Assembly: GCA_016712465.1 (NCBI GenBank)
Contig: JADJQZ010000001.1
Location: forward strand, 3,286,001 to 3,350,000
DNA: 64,000 nucleotides
Reading direction: 5' to 3'
Origin: Candidatus Obscuribacter sp.
GTDB taxonomy: Bacteria; Cyanobacteriota; Vampirovibrionia; Obscuribacterales; Obscuribacteraceae
Shown here in pieces: positions 18,393 through 27,190 of this stretch (its first letter is position 1; the number at the start of each line of letters is the position of its first letter). Under the pieces are notes generated by a model that saw nothing but the letters and a program-made list of their open reading frames with translations, was not told the origin of the DNA and ran no database searches. Position numbers and translations under genes: made by a program.

Positions 18393-20051
18393 ATGAATAC
18401 CCGCAGACGTAAGACTATCCTTACACTTGTCTCTTTAATGACTCTGACGGTTTCTCTACCCTCGCTCTTGCCTGAACAAGCAATTGCTCAAAGCGGTAAA
18501 CGCATCAAATCCAGCAGTATGGAGAAGATTCCCTGCATCCGCTGGGTGGACGACCGGGTTCAGCCCAAAGCGGTTCTCTTCTGCGTGCACGGTCTGGGTT
18601 TGCACAAAGGCGTCTATGAAGAGCTCGGTCAGACCATGGCTCCTCAAGGCATAGTCACCTATGCCATCGATATTCGCGGCTTCGGTAGCTACGCCCAGAA
18701 AGACCCCAAAGCACAAGTAGATTTCCCCGGCGCCCTCGACGACATTAAGCGGGCCCTCACGGAAATTCGCCGACTGCACCCGTCCCTGCCGGTGATTGTG
18801 CTGGGCGAGTCTATGGGCGGTGCCATCGCCATTCATGCCGCCGCCTTGAATCCCACACTGATAGACGGCGTTATCTCTTCAGTGCCGGCCGGCGACCGCT
18901 TCAGTAATGTCGACTCCGGACTGAAAATAGGCGTGCATGCTCTCTTCGGGGGCTTCGACAAGCCTATCGATGTTGGCCCCATGGTTATAGGCAGAGCCAC
19001 CAAAAAAGAAGATCTGCGTAAGCGCTGGTCCAGTGATCCCCTGGCCAGAACCAAACTCAGCCCTAACGAACTGATCGCCTTCCAGCGCTTCATGGAAGCA
19101 AACTTCGATCGGGCCGGACAGATCAAGACCTGCCCGGTGCTTTTCATTCAGGGCTGCAAGGATAAACTGGTGAGACCGGCCGGCACCTGGAAACTCTTTG
19201 ATTCCCTGGCCACTCCCAACAAAAATCTGGTGCTGTCCACCTCAGCCGAACATCTTATCTTTGAAGAAGGACAGTTCAGTAAAGACGATGTGGGCTTCAT
19301 CACCAAATGGCTTGATAAATCAGTCATCAACAAAGGCGCGGCTATAGCTGAAGCACCGGATAGCAGCGAACCTGAAAAAGTGAAGCAGGAGCCGGAAAAG
19401 GTTGCCCTGGCGCCGGCCGTCAAAGTGAAAGCTGAACCGGGCAAAGTGACGCCACAACCCACAATTACAAGCGACTCCCCGGCTATTTCATACTGGATAG
19501 AACTCTACCGGGACGGCAAAATTTACCGTTGCAACAACAAGCTTGCCTTCAAATCTGGAGATGCCATCCGTTTCCACGTCATCCCCCAGACCGACGGCTA
19601 CGCCTACATCATGATGAAACAGAGTTCCAGCGGCAAAAAAGCCCTGCTCTTCCCATCCAAGATAAACGGTGAAAATAACTTCCTTAATGCCGGCACTGAT
19701 TATCCACTTCCTTATAAGGAATGGCTGACCTTCGATAACACACCGGGAATTGAGAAAGTGAGCTTGCTTTTCTCCCGTCATAAAGTTGCCAGCGAAACAG
19801 AACTGAGCCCGCCTACACACCTGACGGCCTTCGTTTCCAACGACATGACCGGAGCCAAAGATCTTGTCCCTACGCGCATGCAGCTCTCCTGGGATGATCC
19901 AACACCGGTAATTATGCCCGACCAAATCGGCAACAACGAAAAACTTGCTCAAAACAATTCTGCCCAACAATCCACAGGCAGCCTGGTGAAAGTCGTCTTC
20001 AATGATCCCACCGGCATGCTGGCTGTAGATGTGGCTCTGGCCCACCAGTAA
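18393..20051 (+). CDS. Secreted alpha/beta hydrolase with C-terminal DUF4384-like domain
   Basis: I chose the third in-frame ATG (18393) because GAGG lies five bases upstream and a signal peptide starts there (RRRKTILTLVSLMTLTVSLPSLL...AIAQ). The ~552-aa protein has a monoacylglycerol-lipase-like hydrolase domain with FCVHGLGLHKG, DIRGFGSY and the nucleophile Ser140 in LGESMGGAIA. The acid is in FIQGCKDKLV and the His in SAEHLIFEEG, so the triad is complete. After a Pro/Lys-rich linker, residues ~365-460 match DUF4384 (GDAIRFHVIPQTDGYAYIM, ALLFPSK, LPYKEWLTFD). DUF4384 is, to my knowledge, often fused to caspase domains in other bacteria. It is followed 34 bp later by a caspase-like gene. Confidence 0.88.
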   Translation: MNTRRRKTILTLVSLMTLTVSLPSLLPEQAIAQSGKRIKSSSMEKIPCIRWVDDRVQPKAVLFCVHGLGLHKGVYEELGQTMAPQGIVTYAIDIRGFGSYAQKDPKAQVDFPGALDDIKRALTEIRRLHPSLPVIVLGESMGGAIAIHAAALNPTLIDGVISSVPAGDRFSNVDSGLKIGVHALFGGFDKPIDVGPMVIGRATKKEDLRKRWSSDPLARTKLSPNELIAFQRFMEANFDRAGQIKTCPVLFIQGCKDKLVRPAGTWKLFDSLATPNKNLVLSTSAEHLIFEEGQFSKDDVGFITKWLDKSVINKGAAIAEAPDSSEPEKVKQEPEKVALAPAVKVKAEPGKVTPQPTITSDSPAISYWIELYRDGKIYRCNNKLAFKSGDAIRFHVIPQTDGYAYIMMKQSSSGKKALLFPSKINGENNFLNAGTDYPLPYKEWLTFDNTPGIEKVSLLFSRHKVASETELSPPTHLTAFVSNDMTGAKDLVPTRMQLSWDDPTPVIMPDQIGNNEKLAQNNSAQQSTGSLVKVVFNDPTGMLAVDVALAHQ

Positions 20052-20085
20052 AGCGAAAAATTAAAAGCTAAAAGGAAGAAGCGGT

Positions 20086-21819
20086 ATGCAACTTGCAAAA
20101 AGTCTAAGCCTGATATTTATGGCGGCGCAGGTGGTTCTCTGCTGCGGTGCCGGACCGGTATCAGCCGCCGACAATACCAATATGTCGGCTCCCGCCTCAG
20201 GCGTAGAATGGACCAAGATTCAAGACCTCAATCCTAATGCCACTGCCACCAATCGACCCATCAAACAAAAATGGGCAGTGGTTATAGGCGCCGCCAAATT
20301 CAAAGAAAGTCGCCTCAACGGCATGGACTCCAAAATGGATATAGCGGCACGCAATTTCGCCGCCTACCTAAAAGATCCAAATGCCGGACGTTTCCCTGAG
20401 ACCCATGTCAAAACTCTCATTAACGCCGATGCCACCAGGCAAAACATTCTAACCAACCTGGGCAAGGGCTGGCTGGGCAGCCTGGCCGGTCCCGACGATC
20501 TGGTAGTGGTATTCATTAGCACCCACGGCTTTCCCACCACTGATGGTGGCACCTACCTGAGTGCGTACGACTGTGCCCTCGATAACGTCTACTCCACCTG
20601 CATCTCCATGCAAAACCTCATGGACACCCTCAAGCAAGAAGTAAAAACCGATCGTATCGTCATGGTACTGGAGTCACCCTACAGTGGTGCGGCTGAATTG
20701 ACGGTGGGAGCAAAAGCGCTCTTCAAAGGGCAAGCCATCGACCCTGAAAAAATTTCGCTGGGCAAGGGTTATATCATCATGTCCTCCAGCAAGCCAGATC
20801 AAATGACCTGGGGCAACGCCTTCTCTACCAATCTGATTGCCGCTCTCAAAGCCCAGAACGGCCTTATCGACTTGCAGCAAGCCTTTGCCGAAGCCAGGCT
20901 TAAGACGGAAAGCGATACGGGTCTGACCGGCAACCAGTCACAAAAGAAACAAACTCCGGTCATGAAAAGCCAGTGGCAGGGCAATAAGCTCGTATTGGGC
21001 GCCCCCACCATCGGCGAAGTAAAAGAAATTCCTGAAAACGTCATGAACTTCGTGGCAGCGGAAGCACACTATTTGAAGGCCAACAACTTCGTCAGCAGCG
21101 GTAATTTCGATGAAGCGCTCAAGGAGTACGAAGCGGCGGCCATAGTCGACCCCACCTATGCCGATGCCATAGGCGACTGGGGCGCCGTGCTGGCCATCAA
21201 GGGCGACTGGAGCGGGGCTTGCGCCAAATATAAGAAAGCCATCGAACTGAAGCCCAATGATGCACTCTTCAGAGCCAACTATGCCCGCGCCCTCACCAAG
21301 AGCGGGCAGGAAGAGGAAGGCATCAAGCAACTGGAGATGGCTTATCAGTTGAATCCCAGAGACAGAATTATCTTAAGTGCCCTGGCCGGTAAATGTATCG
21401 AAGCCGGAAACATCGACACGGCCATCAACCTCCTGGAGCAAGGCACCTTCCTCTTCCCGCAGTCCGCACAGATGCACGACAAACTAAGCTATGTCTTCGC
21501 CAAAGCCGGAAACTACAGCCAATCCCTGGCCCATGCCCGGGAAGCAGTGAAGCTTGATCCCAAATTGGTCTCAGCCAAAATCAATCTCGGCTCCGCCCTG
21601 CTTATGAAAGGAAATTGCCAGGAAGCCAAAAGCATTTATCAGGAAACAACCTCAATCGATCCTAAAAATGCAGATGCGCACTTCCTTCTGGCTACCACCC
21701 TGGAGAGGCTGGGCGATACCAGTGGTGCCCGCAGCGAGCTGACCACCTTCCTTGAGCTGGCAAACAAGAGCGATCCGCGCCTAACCAAGGCTAAAGAAAA
21801 GCTGGATTCTCTAAAATAA
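20086..21819 (+). CDS. Secreted caspase-like domain plus TPRs; catalytic Cys lost
   Basis: The 577-aa protein has a signal peptide (LSLIFMAAQVVLCCGAGPVSAA). A caspase-like domain begins at KQKWAVVIGAAKF. His147 is kept (FISTHGFP), but the Cys position reads VLESPYSGA where the sister protein has VLDVCHGGA: Pro198 replaces Cys and the preceding Asp is Glu. The domain should therefore be proteolytically inactive. Residues ~325-577 hold about six TPRs (for example ALKEYEAAAIVDPTYADAIG). Domain order is caspase-TPR, opposite to the paralogue at 13153-15855. It is co-directional with the intact hydrolase 34 bp upstream, and an AAGGA ribosome-binding site precedes the ATG. Confidence 0.85.
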   Translation: MQLAKSLSLIFMAAQVVLCCGAGPVSAADNTNMSAPASGVEWTKIQDLNPNATATNRPIKQKWAVVIGAAKFKESRLNGMDSKMDIAARNFAAYLKDPNAGRFPETHVKTLINADATRQNILTNLGKGWLGSLAGPDDLVVVFISTHGFPTTDGGTYLSAYDCALDNVYSTCISMQNLMDTLKQEVKTDRIVMVLESPYSGAAELTVGAKALFKGQAIDPEKISLGKGYIIMSSSKPDQMTWGNAFSTNLIAALKAQNGLIDLQQAFAEARLKTESDTGLTGNQSQKKQTPVMKSQWQGNKLVLGAPTIGEVKEIPENVMNFVAAEAHYLKANNFVSSGNFDEALKEYEAAAIVDPTYADAIGDWGAVLAIKGDWSGACAKYKKAIELKPNDALFRANYARALTKSGQEEEGIKQLEMAYQLNPRDRIILSALAGKCIEAGNIDTAINLLEQGTFLFPQSAQMHDKLSYVFAKAGNYSQSLAHAREAVKLDPKLVSAKINLGSALLMKGNCQEAKSIYQETTSIDPKNADAHFLLATTLERLGDTSGARSELTTFLELANKSDPRLTKAKEKLDSLK

Positions 21820-21851
21820 GATAAAACCAGACGCTTAAGAAGGCAGCGCTT

Positions 21852-22556
21852 TTAGAGAGCGACGGGAAAATGAACCGAATTGCCGCCGGCTGAAAGCCCT
21901 TGTTTGAGCCCTTGCACCGTAAGAGCGATCAGTTGGTCCGGCTTATCGAGCCCTTCTTCCAGGCTAGCACCACCCACGGTGACGGTGCAAAATATGGTGG
22001 TGGAACCAATATCCACGCCCAGATCTTCCATGCGGGTGCGGATGCGTTCAGCCGCTATTTCCGCACCGGCGCGAGGAGTTTCAGGCAAAATAATGCCAAA
22101 ACTGTCGTCACGACAACGACCGGCCACATCAACATCGCGCACGCAACCAAGCAGAACTTTGCCGCAGGCCAGAATAACGGCATTCTCTCCATTCAGCCCG
22201 TGGTTTTCCACCACACGTGCCAACCTGTCGATGGTGACGAAGAGCAGTGAAAGGGGACGCTTGTAGCGAATAGCCCGCTTCACCTCGTAATTAAGGCGCT
22301 TGTAAAAGGTCCAGAAATTGAAAGAATTGAGGTCTAAAAGAGCCCGCCGCTCTACTTCATCATCGGTCAATGATGGATCTTCAATATAACGATCGGCAAA
22401 AAGCTTGGATTGCTCTGCCGGTATTTCAAAATCGGCTGCCTCGGAAAGCCCCCAGGGAAACTGGTTGTTCTTCGCTCTCAGCTCCGCCAGGCGCCGCTGA
22501 AAGAGCTTCTCCCTTTCTTCCTTCTCTGAAAATCGCTTTTGCCTGTTATCGGTCAC
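21852..22556 (-). CDS. GGDEF-fold protein with degenerate active site
   Basis: The 234-aa protein starts at GTG 22556. The C-terminal ~160 residues follow the diguanylate cyclase fold: PLSLLFVTIDRLARVVENHG, then ACGKVLLGCVRDVDVAGRC, AERIRTRM and VTVGGASL. The signature GGDEF is replaced by RDDSF, with only the central Asp retained, so cyclic-di-GMP synthesis is unlikely and it may be a nucleotide-binding or regulatory relic. The N-terminal ~70 residues are charged and helical. There is no receiver or membrane segment. It is convergent with the caspase-like gene. Confidence 0.75.
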   Translation of the reverse strand: MTDNRQKRFSEKEEREKLFQRRLAELRAKNNQFPWGLSEAADFEIPAEQSKLFADRYIEDPSLTDDEVERRALLDLNSFNFWTFYKRLNYEVKRAIRYKRPLSLLFVTIDRLARVVENHGLNGENAVILACGKVLLGCVRDVDVAGRCRDDSFGIILPETPRAGAEIAAERIRTRMEDLGVDIGSTTIFCTVTVGGASLEEGLDKPDQLIALTVQGLKQGLSAGGNSVHFPVAL

Positions 22557-22610
22557 GAACTTAATTCTTCCTTCCTTATGCGAACTTTTAGCGAGGGTCT
22601 GGAGCAGCTG

Positions 22611-23324
22611 CTAGCGGGCACTCTCTTTCTCACCGGTGCCGGTCTTTGGTTTGAACTGCATAGCAAAGGAGCTTTCGGTGCGTTCATCAGCCATGTATTT
22701 AGACACCATATTTTGTTCCACATCATGGGCCATTATCAGCGCCGAATCAAGGCTCTGACCAAACTTTCTTTCGGCGGCGCGGAAGACTAATTCCGAACCA
22801 TCCAGAAGTGATTCATGAATCCAGCAGACCTGATACTTCTCCGTCTCCTTTGCAAATTCCTCTTTCAAAGCCGACTTCTCCCAGTACTGCCTGGCAAAGC
22901 GAGAACGGTCCTGATAAGGAATATAGGTAGAGAGAGAAAGACCTAAATTCTGCCCGCGACCGGCGATAAAATCACGATAGGCGAGAGCAAAGAGAGCCTT
23001 CTCCCGCGGCGAAACGGTGCGGTAGGGCGACTTAAAAGTACGCGCATCCCGGCCGCAAATCCAACCATCCACAAGTTGACGGTCGGCCTCGGCAGCCACC
23101 GGCTCTACATCCTCCGGGCTCAGTTGGGCAAGCAGAGCGGTGCCGACAGAATCTTTCGAAACTCTTAAGCCTTGTGAGTTCCCGTCCTTTGATGCCGACT
23201 CCTTATACTCATCCTGAATCACACAGGCTGTCAAGGGGTAAATTGAGAAGCCCATAACAGCGGTCACAGCAGCCTTTCTAAGGCACTTATAAAAGACTGG
23301 CCTCAGGCCATCCTTTGCCTTCAT
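22611..23324 (-). CDS. Putative lipoprotein of unknown function
   Basis: I start it at ATG 23324, giving ~237 aa; the frame extends to TTG 23396 but the lipoprotein signal begins here. The signal is KCLRKAAVTAVMGFSIYPLTAC with lipobox LTAC, so Cys is expected to be acylated. The mature domain is about 200 residues, helical and charged, with two further Cys (DGWICGRD and YQVCWIHE) that might form a disulfide. No family is recognised. It is divergent from the gene at 23483. Confidence 0.65.
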   Translation of the reverse strand: MKAKDGLRPVFYKCLRKAAVTAVMGFSIYPLTACVIQDEYKESASKDGNSQGLRVSKDSVGTALLAQLSPEDVEPVAAEADRQLVDGWICGRDARTFKSPYRTVSPREKALFALAYRDFIAGRGQNLGLSLSTYIPYQDRSRFARQYWEKSALKEEFAKETEKYQVCWIHESLLDGSELVFRAAERKFGQSLDSALIMAHDVEQNMVSKYMADERTESSFAMQFKPKTGTGEKESAR

Positions 23325-23482
23325 GAAACCAAAACGCGTCAAATGTTGCACTTTACACCCTTCTGACAACAGCCTGAAGCGCTGCCTACAATGCAAATGA
23401 TAAACTAAGCCACAAGCAATTAGATGGCGCCGGTCATCAGTGGTGATTCTTTCATAAACCGAACTTCAACTGAGCAAAAACC

Positions 23483-24637
23483 GTGGCAAAAGAAGCGAAA
23501 AAATCCAAGAAAGAAGGGAAGAAGCCCTCTGCGGCGCAAGCCAACCTGCCTGAGCAGAATACCAGAGCAAACCTTCCCGGACCGCCACCGCCGGTAGCTA
23601 CATCAAAGACCACCGCCGCCACCCTCCAACTAGCGGGCGACACCGACAGCGGCCCCTATCGTCCCGGCCAGTGCGTCATCTGCCGCGTGGAGGGCATCGA
23701 GCCGGGAGGCTACAGCGCCGTCATTCAAAGCAGCGTGCCGCCCTCGGAAGACGACAAAGATGCCGCCCATCACATTCGTGCCTTTTTGCCCAGCACCGAT
23801 ACCCTGAAAATAGGTCAAACAGTTCCGGCCACCTTTGTTTGCATGCACAATAACCGGGCTCTCATGACCTTTGCCTTCATGCTTGGTACCACCGAGAAAA
23901 TTCAAAAATCCACCGCCACAGATGCCGAAAATGCTTTTTCCATCTGGGTGGACAGCTATCCTTCCACCCAGAAAGCGCGCCGCGCTGTGGACTTAATCAT
24001 GCCTTCAGTTTCCGGCAAACTGCTGCGCGAATTGAAATGCGCCAGCGAGGAGACCACCAGACTTTTACAGGAACTGGAGTTGGCCAAGTTCACCGGCTGC
24101 ATCAAAGCTAGAAACGAAGCCAAGAAATCACGTAGTGCCATGCTCATAGTGGAAGGTCGCATTGTAGGCGCCATCTACGGACGCAAAGACGCTCACGAAA
24201 CTTTCGCAGTAGAAAGAGCCATCGAGCTTATGCGCGAAGATATTCTAGACGGCGAGACCTTTTTGCAAGTCTACGAATTGCCGCAAGCAGCAGTGCTTTC
24301 CATGTCGGCTCTCTTTCTGGGCTGTCCCATCAAAAGCGATTCAGCCACAGTGCGAGACTACCTCGATACATCTTTGATGTCTATGTCTCTTGCCGGTGAA
24401 ACCGGCTGCATAACCTATTCTGCCGATGGCAAGAATACCGACTCACTTATCTTTATACATGAAGGTCAGCCTCTGGCCGGCTACGAAATAGCCGAGCAGA
24501 AGTATCTGGAAGAACCAGCCGCCCTGATAAAACAGTTGAAAGAACTGGAAGCAGGGCAAGTCGAAGCACACCTTTTGCCCACTCAATTGCTGTCTACCTC
24601 AGTAAAATTCGGCTACAAGTTGACCGCCGAAAACTAA
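23483..24637 (+). CDS. Conserved-looking protein of unknown function, possible DUF4388-like C-terminus
   Basis: The 384-aa protein starts at GTG. A Lys/Pro-rich disordered N-terminus (~50 residues) is followed by a beta-rich segment (GQCVICRVEGIEPGGYSAVI ... FVCMHNN) that could be OB-like. A helical region comes next, and then a domain in which LAGETGCITYSADGKNTD and LIFIHEGQPLAGYEI resemble the strand pattern of DUF4388 modules found in signalling proteins. No catalytic motif is visible. It may be cotranscribed with the beta-oxidation gene 28 bp downstream. Confidence 0.6.
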   Translation: MAKEAKKSKKEGKKPSAAQANLPEQNTRANLPGPPPPVATSKTTAATLQLAGDTDSGPYRPGQCVICRVEGIEPGGYSAVIQSSVPPSEDDKDAAHHIRAFLPSTDTLKIGQTVPATFVCMHNNRALMTFAFMLGTTEKIQKSTATDAENAFSIWVDSYPSTQKARRAVDLIMPSVSGKLLRELKCASEETTRLLQELELAKFTGCIKARNEAKKSRSAMLIVEGRIVGAIYGRKDAHETFAVERAIELMREDILDGETFLQVYELPQAAVLSMSALFLGCPIKSDSATVRDYLDTSLMSMSLAGETGCITYSADGKNTDSLIFIHEGQPLAGYEIAEQKYLEEPAALIKQLKELEAGQVEAHLLPTQLLSTSVKFGYKLTAEN

Positions 24638-24665
24638 AATAAAACAACACACGGAAGTCTATAAA

Positions 24666-26843
24666 ATGCAAAAGCAGCTCGAGAATACACCCGGCACCGC
24701 CAGCATCGCTCTGGATGAGCCGGCACCCGGCAGCACTCGCACAAAGCTCCACCAGTCGGAAGACTTCTACGTCGATCTAGATGAAAACGGCATTGCCGGG
24801 CTCTGGTTTGCCTGCACCAAAAACGCCAACGTCCTTGGGCAAAGCACCCTCGACCAGTTGAAAATCATCCTCGACCTGCTCAAAAAGGACACAAAGGTCA
24901 GAGGTATTCTTCTGGCTTCCGCCAAGAAAGACCACTTCGTCTACGGCGCCGACCTGCATGAAATTCTTGGTTTTAAGACTTTCGAACAAGCCCATTTTCT
25001 CTCGTCCGAAGGTCAGAAGGTTTTCCAGGAACTAGCTACCCTGGGCAAACCGGTGGTAGCAGCCCTGCATGGTGCTTGCCTGGGCGGCGGACTGGAAGCG
25101 GCCCTGGCTGCCACACGCCGCATTGCCTCCGATCACGAAAGCACTTTGCTCGGTCTGCCGGAAGTGCGCCTCGGTCTAATTCCAGGTCTGGGCGGCACTC
25201 AACGCCTGCCCCGGCTCATTCCGCTGCGCAATGCCCTCGAATTCATCCTCACCTCTGAGGCAGTGGGAGCTGCACGGGCACTGGAACTGGGTATAGTCAG
25301 CGAAGTTGTGAAGCACGAAGACCTCTTCAAGCGCGCCCGGGATCTGGCACTGGAACTGGTCAAAGGAACAGCTCCGGAGCAACCTGCCAAAGAAGAGGAA
25401 AAACCTGAAAAAGCTAAAACCTTGTTTGCCACGATGGAGCGCTCCTTTCGCATTCGCTTCAAAGGCAACTATCCGGCGCCTTTGAAAGCCATTGAAGCTA
25501 TCAAATACGCGCTCAAAGAAGATATTTTGGAAGGTCTTGATTTTGAAGCTCGTGCCTTTGCTGAATTAGCTGTAGATCCTACCTCCAGTAATTTGATTCA
25601 AATCTTCTTCTCGCAAGATTTCATCACCCGCTCAGCCGAACGCTCCGCTCAGAAACATTGCCCGACACCGCCGAGAGTGGTGGGACTAGCCGGCACAGGC
25701 ATCATGGCTCGGGAAATTATCAGGGAAGCCATGCATAACTGCCCGGAGATGACCTTTAAGGTGAAAGCCTCAAGTGCCGCTCGCGCCGAGGAATTCAAAG
25801 CACACTATCCGGAAGATACCCGCGTTGAAGCCTCCCACGACTTCTCTATTTTTAGCGATTGCGATCTGGTTATCGAAGCCATAGTGGAAGACGCGGCCAA
25901 GAAAATGGCCCTTCTAACGGAACTGGAAAAGAATGTCAAAGATGACTGTATTATTGCCACCAATACCTCTTCCCTGGAGCTTATCAATTTAGGTCAAGAC
26001 CTCAGCAAACCAGACCGCTTCGTGGGTACGCACTTCTTCTACCCGGTGGACAAAATGCAACTGGTAGAAGTAATCAGTCATCCCAGTACCTCACAGAAAG
26101 CCAGCGCTACAGCCCTTTCCTTCGTAACTACACTGAAGAAAACGCCGGTAAGCGTGAAAGACTCCACCGGTTTTCTCGTCAACCGCCTGCTCTGCTGCGT
26201 ACTTCTGGAAGCCGGTCGGCTCCTGGAAGACGGCGTACCGTTCAACTGGATAGAAGACGCAGCCATTCAGTTCGGCCTGCCCATGGGTCCTTTCACCCTG
26301 CTGGATGAACTGGGTCTACCGCTCTGTTTCTCGGTGGCTTCGGAACTTTACAGAACCTTCGGCGAAAGATTCAAAACCGGTCCCACCATGGACAGAACCG
26401 CCGCCGAGGGCTTCACCGGTAAACAAAGCGGTCAGGGTCTCTATGTCTGGGACGAAGGCGGCCGCAAACTGCATGTAAACGAGAAGTTCTTGAGCCTGAA
26501 CGGTCTCACTCTCAGTGAAGAGAAACCCAGTCCGGAAGAGGTCGCGCTCATCCAAAAGCGCCTCCTCATGCCCATGCTCGATGAAGCAGCCCGCTGCCTG
26601 GAAGAGAAGGTGGTGCGCAAACCCCGAGAACTGGATCTGGCCCTGGTGGTCGGCACCGGCTATCCCGCCTTCCGGGGTGGTCCGCTACGCTACTGCGACC
26701 ACCTCGGCATAGAAGCCGTCGTCAAAGATATCGAAATGGTTTATGCCATGTCCGGCAGCGGCGTCAAACGCTCACCTTGCAAGTTGCTTCTGACCATGAA
26801 AGAAAGCGGTCGCCGCTTCTATTCATCCGGCGCCGAGGCCTGA
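24666..26843 (+). CDS. Fatty-acid oxidation bifunctional enzyme: enoyl-CoA hydratase / 3-hydroxyacyl-CoA dehydrogenase
   Basis: The 725-aa protein matches FadB/FadJ in length and order. The N-terminal crotonase domain has the oxyanion segment HGACLGGGLEAAL and the second Glu in GLPEVRLGLIPGLGGTQRLP. The middle NAD-binding domain starts RVVGLAGTGIMA (a G-x-G-x-x-A variant of the Rossmann motif) and keeps ATNTSSL and GTHFFYPVDKMQLVEVI with the catalytic His and Glu. The C-terminal dehydrogenase helical domains follow (STGFLVNRLL, GFTGKQSGQGLYVW). It performs hydration and oxidation steps of beta-oxidation. No thiolase (fadA) is adjacent, so the partner is elsewhere. Confidence 0.93.
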   Translation: MQKQLENTPGTASIALDEPAPGSTRTKLHQSEDFYVDLDENGIAGLWFACTKNANVLGQSTLDQLKIILDLLKKDTKVRGILLASAKKDHFVYGADLHEILGFKTFEQAHFLSSEGQKVFQELATLGKPVVAALHGACLGGGLEAALAATRRIASDHESTLLGLPEVRLGLIPGLGGTQRLPRLIPLRNALEFILTSEAVGAARALELGIVSEVVKHEDLFKRARDLALELVKGTAPEQPAKEEEKPEKAKTLFATMERSFRIRFKGNYPAPLKAIEAIKYALKEDILEGLDFEARAFAELAVDPTSSNLIQIFFSQDFITRSAERSAQKHCPTPPRVVGLAGTGIMAREIIREAMHNCPEMTFKVKASSAARAEEFKAHYPEDTRVEASHDFSIFSDCDLVIEAIVEDAAKKMALLTELEKNVKDDCIIATNTSSLELINLGQDLSKPDRFVGTHFFYPVDKMQLVEVISHPSTSQKASATALSFVTTLKKTPVSVKDSTGFLVNRLLCCVLLEAGRLLEDGVPFNWIEDAAIQFGLPMGPFTLLDELGLPLCFSVASELYRTFGERFKTGPTMDRTAAEGFTGKQSGQGLYVWDEGGRKLHVNEKFLSLNGLTLSEEKPSPEEVALIQKRLLMPMLDEAARCLEEKVVRKPRELDLALVVGTGYPAFRGGPLRYCDHLGIEAVVKDIEMVYAMSGSGVKRSPCKLLLTMKESGRRFYSSGAEA

Positions 26844-27079
26844 CCTAGCCCAGGCACTCAAAATACAGAGCACTGCGTATTTCCCCCAGATTATTAGCGG
26901 GAAAACATTTGACAAGCTCCTGTTGCCAACCTATTGTGTAAGGAACAGGAATCTAAAGAAACCGTTAACCCCCGCAGTGCTCACCTCTGCTTTGCTCTGC
27001 CGCGTAATAAACGCGGACCCCCCTCGGCATTACTCGGTTGAAGCCTCGTTCTACTCTCTGTGTCCGGGAGCCCTTTGCA

Positions 27080-27190
27080 ATGGAAGAAATCATCTGTATC
27101 TGTTCGATTCCGGTTCTCTACGCCATGTCCTTCGGGCTTGGTCGAATTATCGACACCGTGCTTGAGACACGCTGGCCCACAGACGTCTAA
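27080..27190 (+). CDS. Small hydrophobic protein (36 aa)
   Basis: A short ORF starts with ATG, with GGGAG nine bases upstream. It encodes MEEIICICSIPVLYAM... then a Gly-rich turn and a charged end (ETRWPTDV). The first ~25 residues could span a membrane. It stops one base before the convergent oxidoreductase stop. Support comes from the ribosome-binding site and the membrane-peptide-like composition only. Confidence 0.35.
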   Translation: MEEIICICSIPVLYAMSFGLGRIIDTVLETRWPTDV

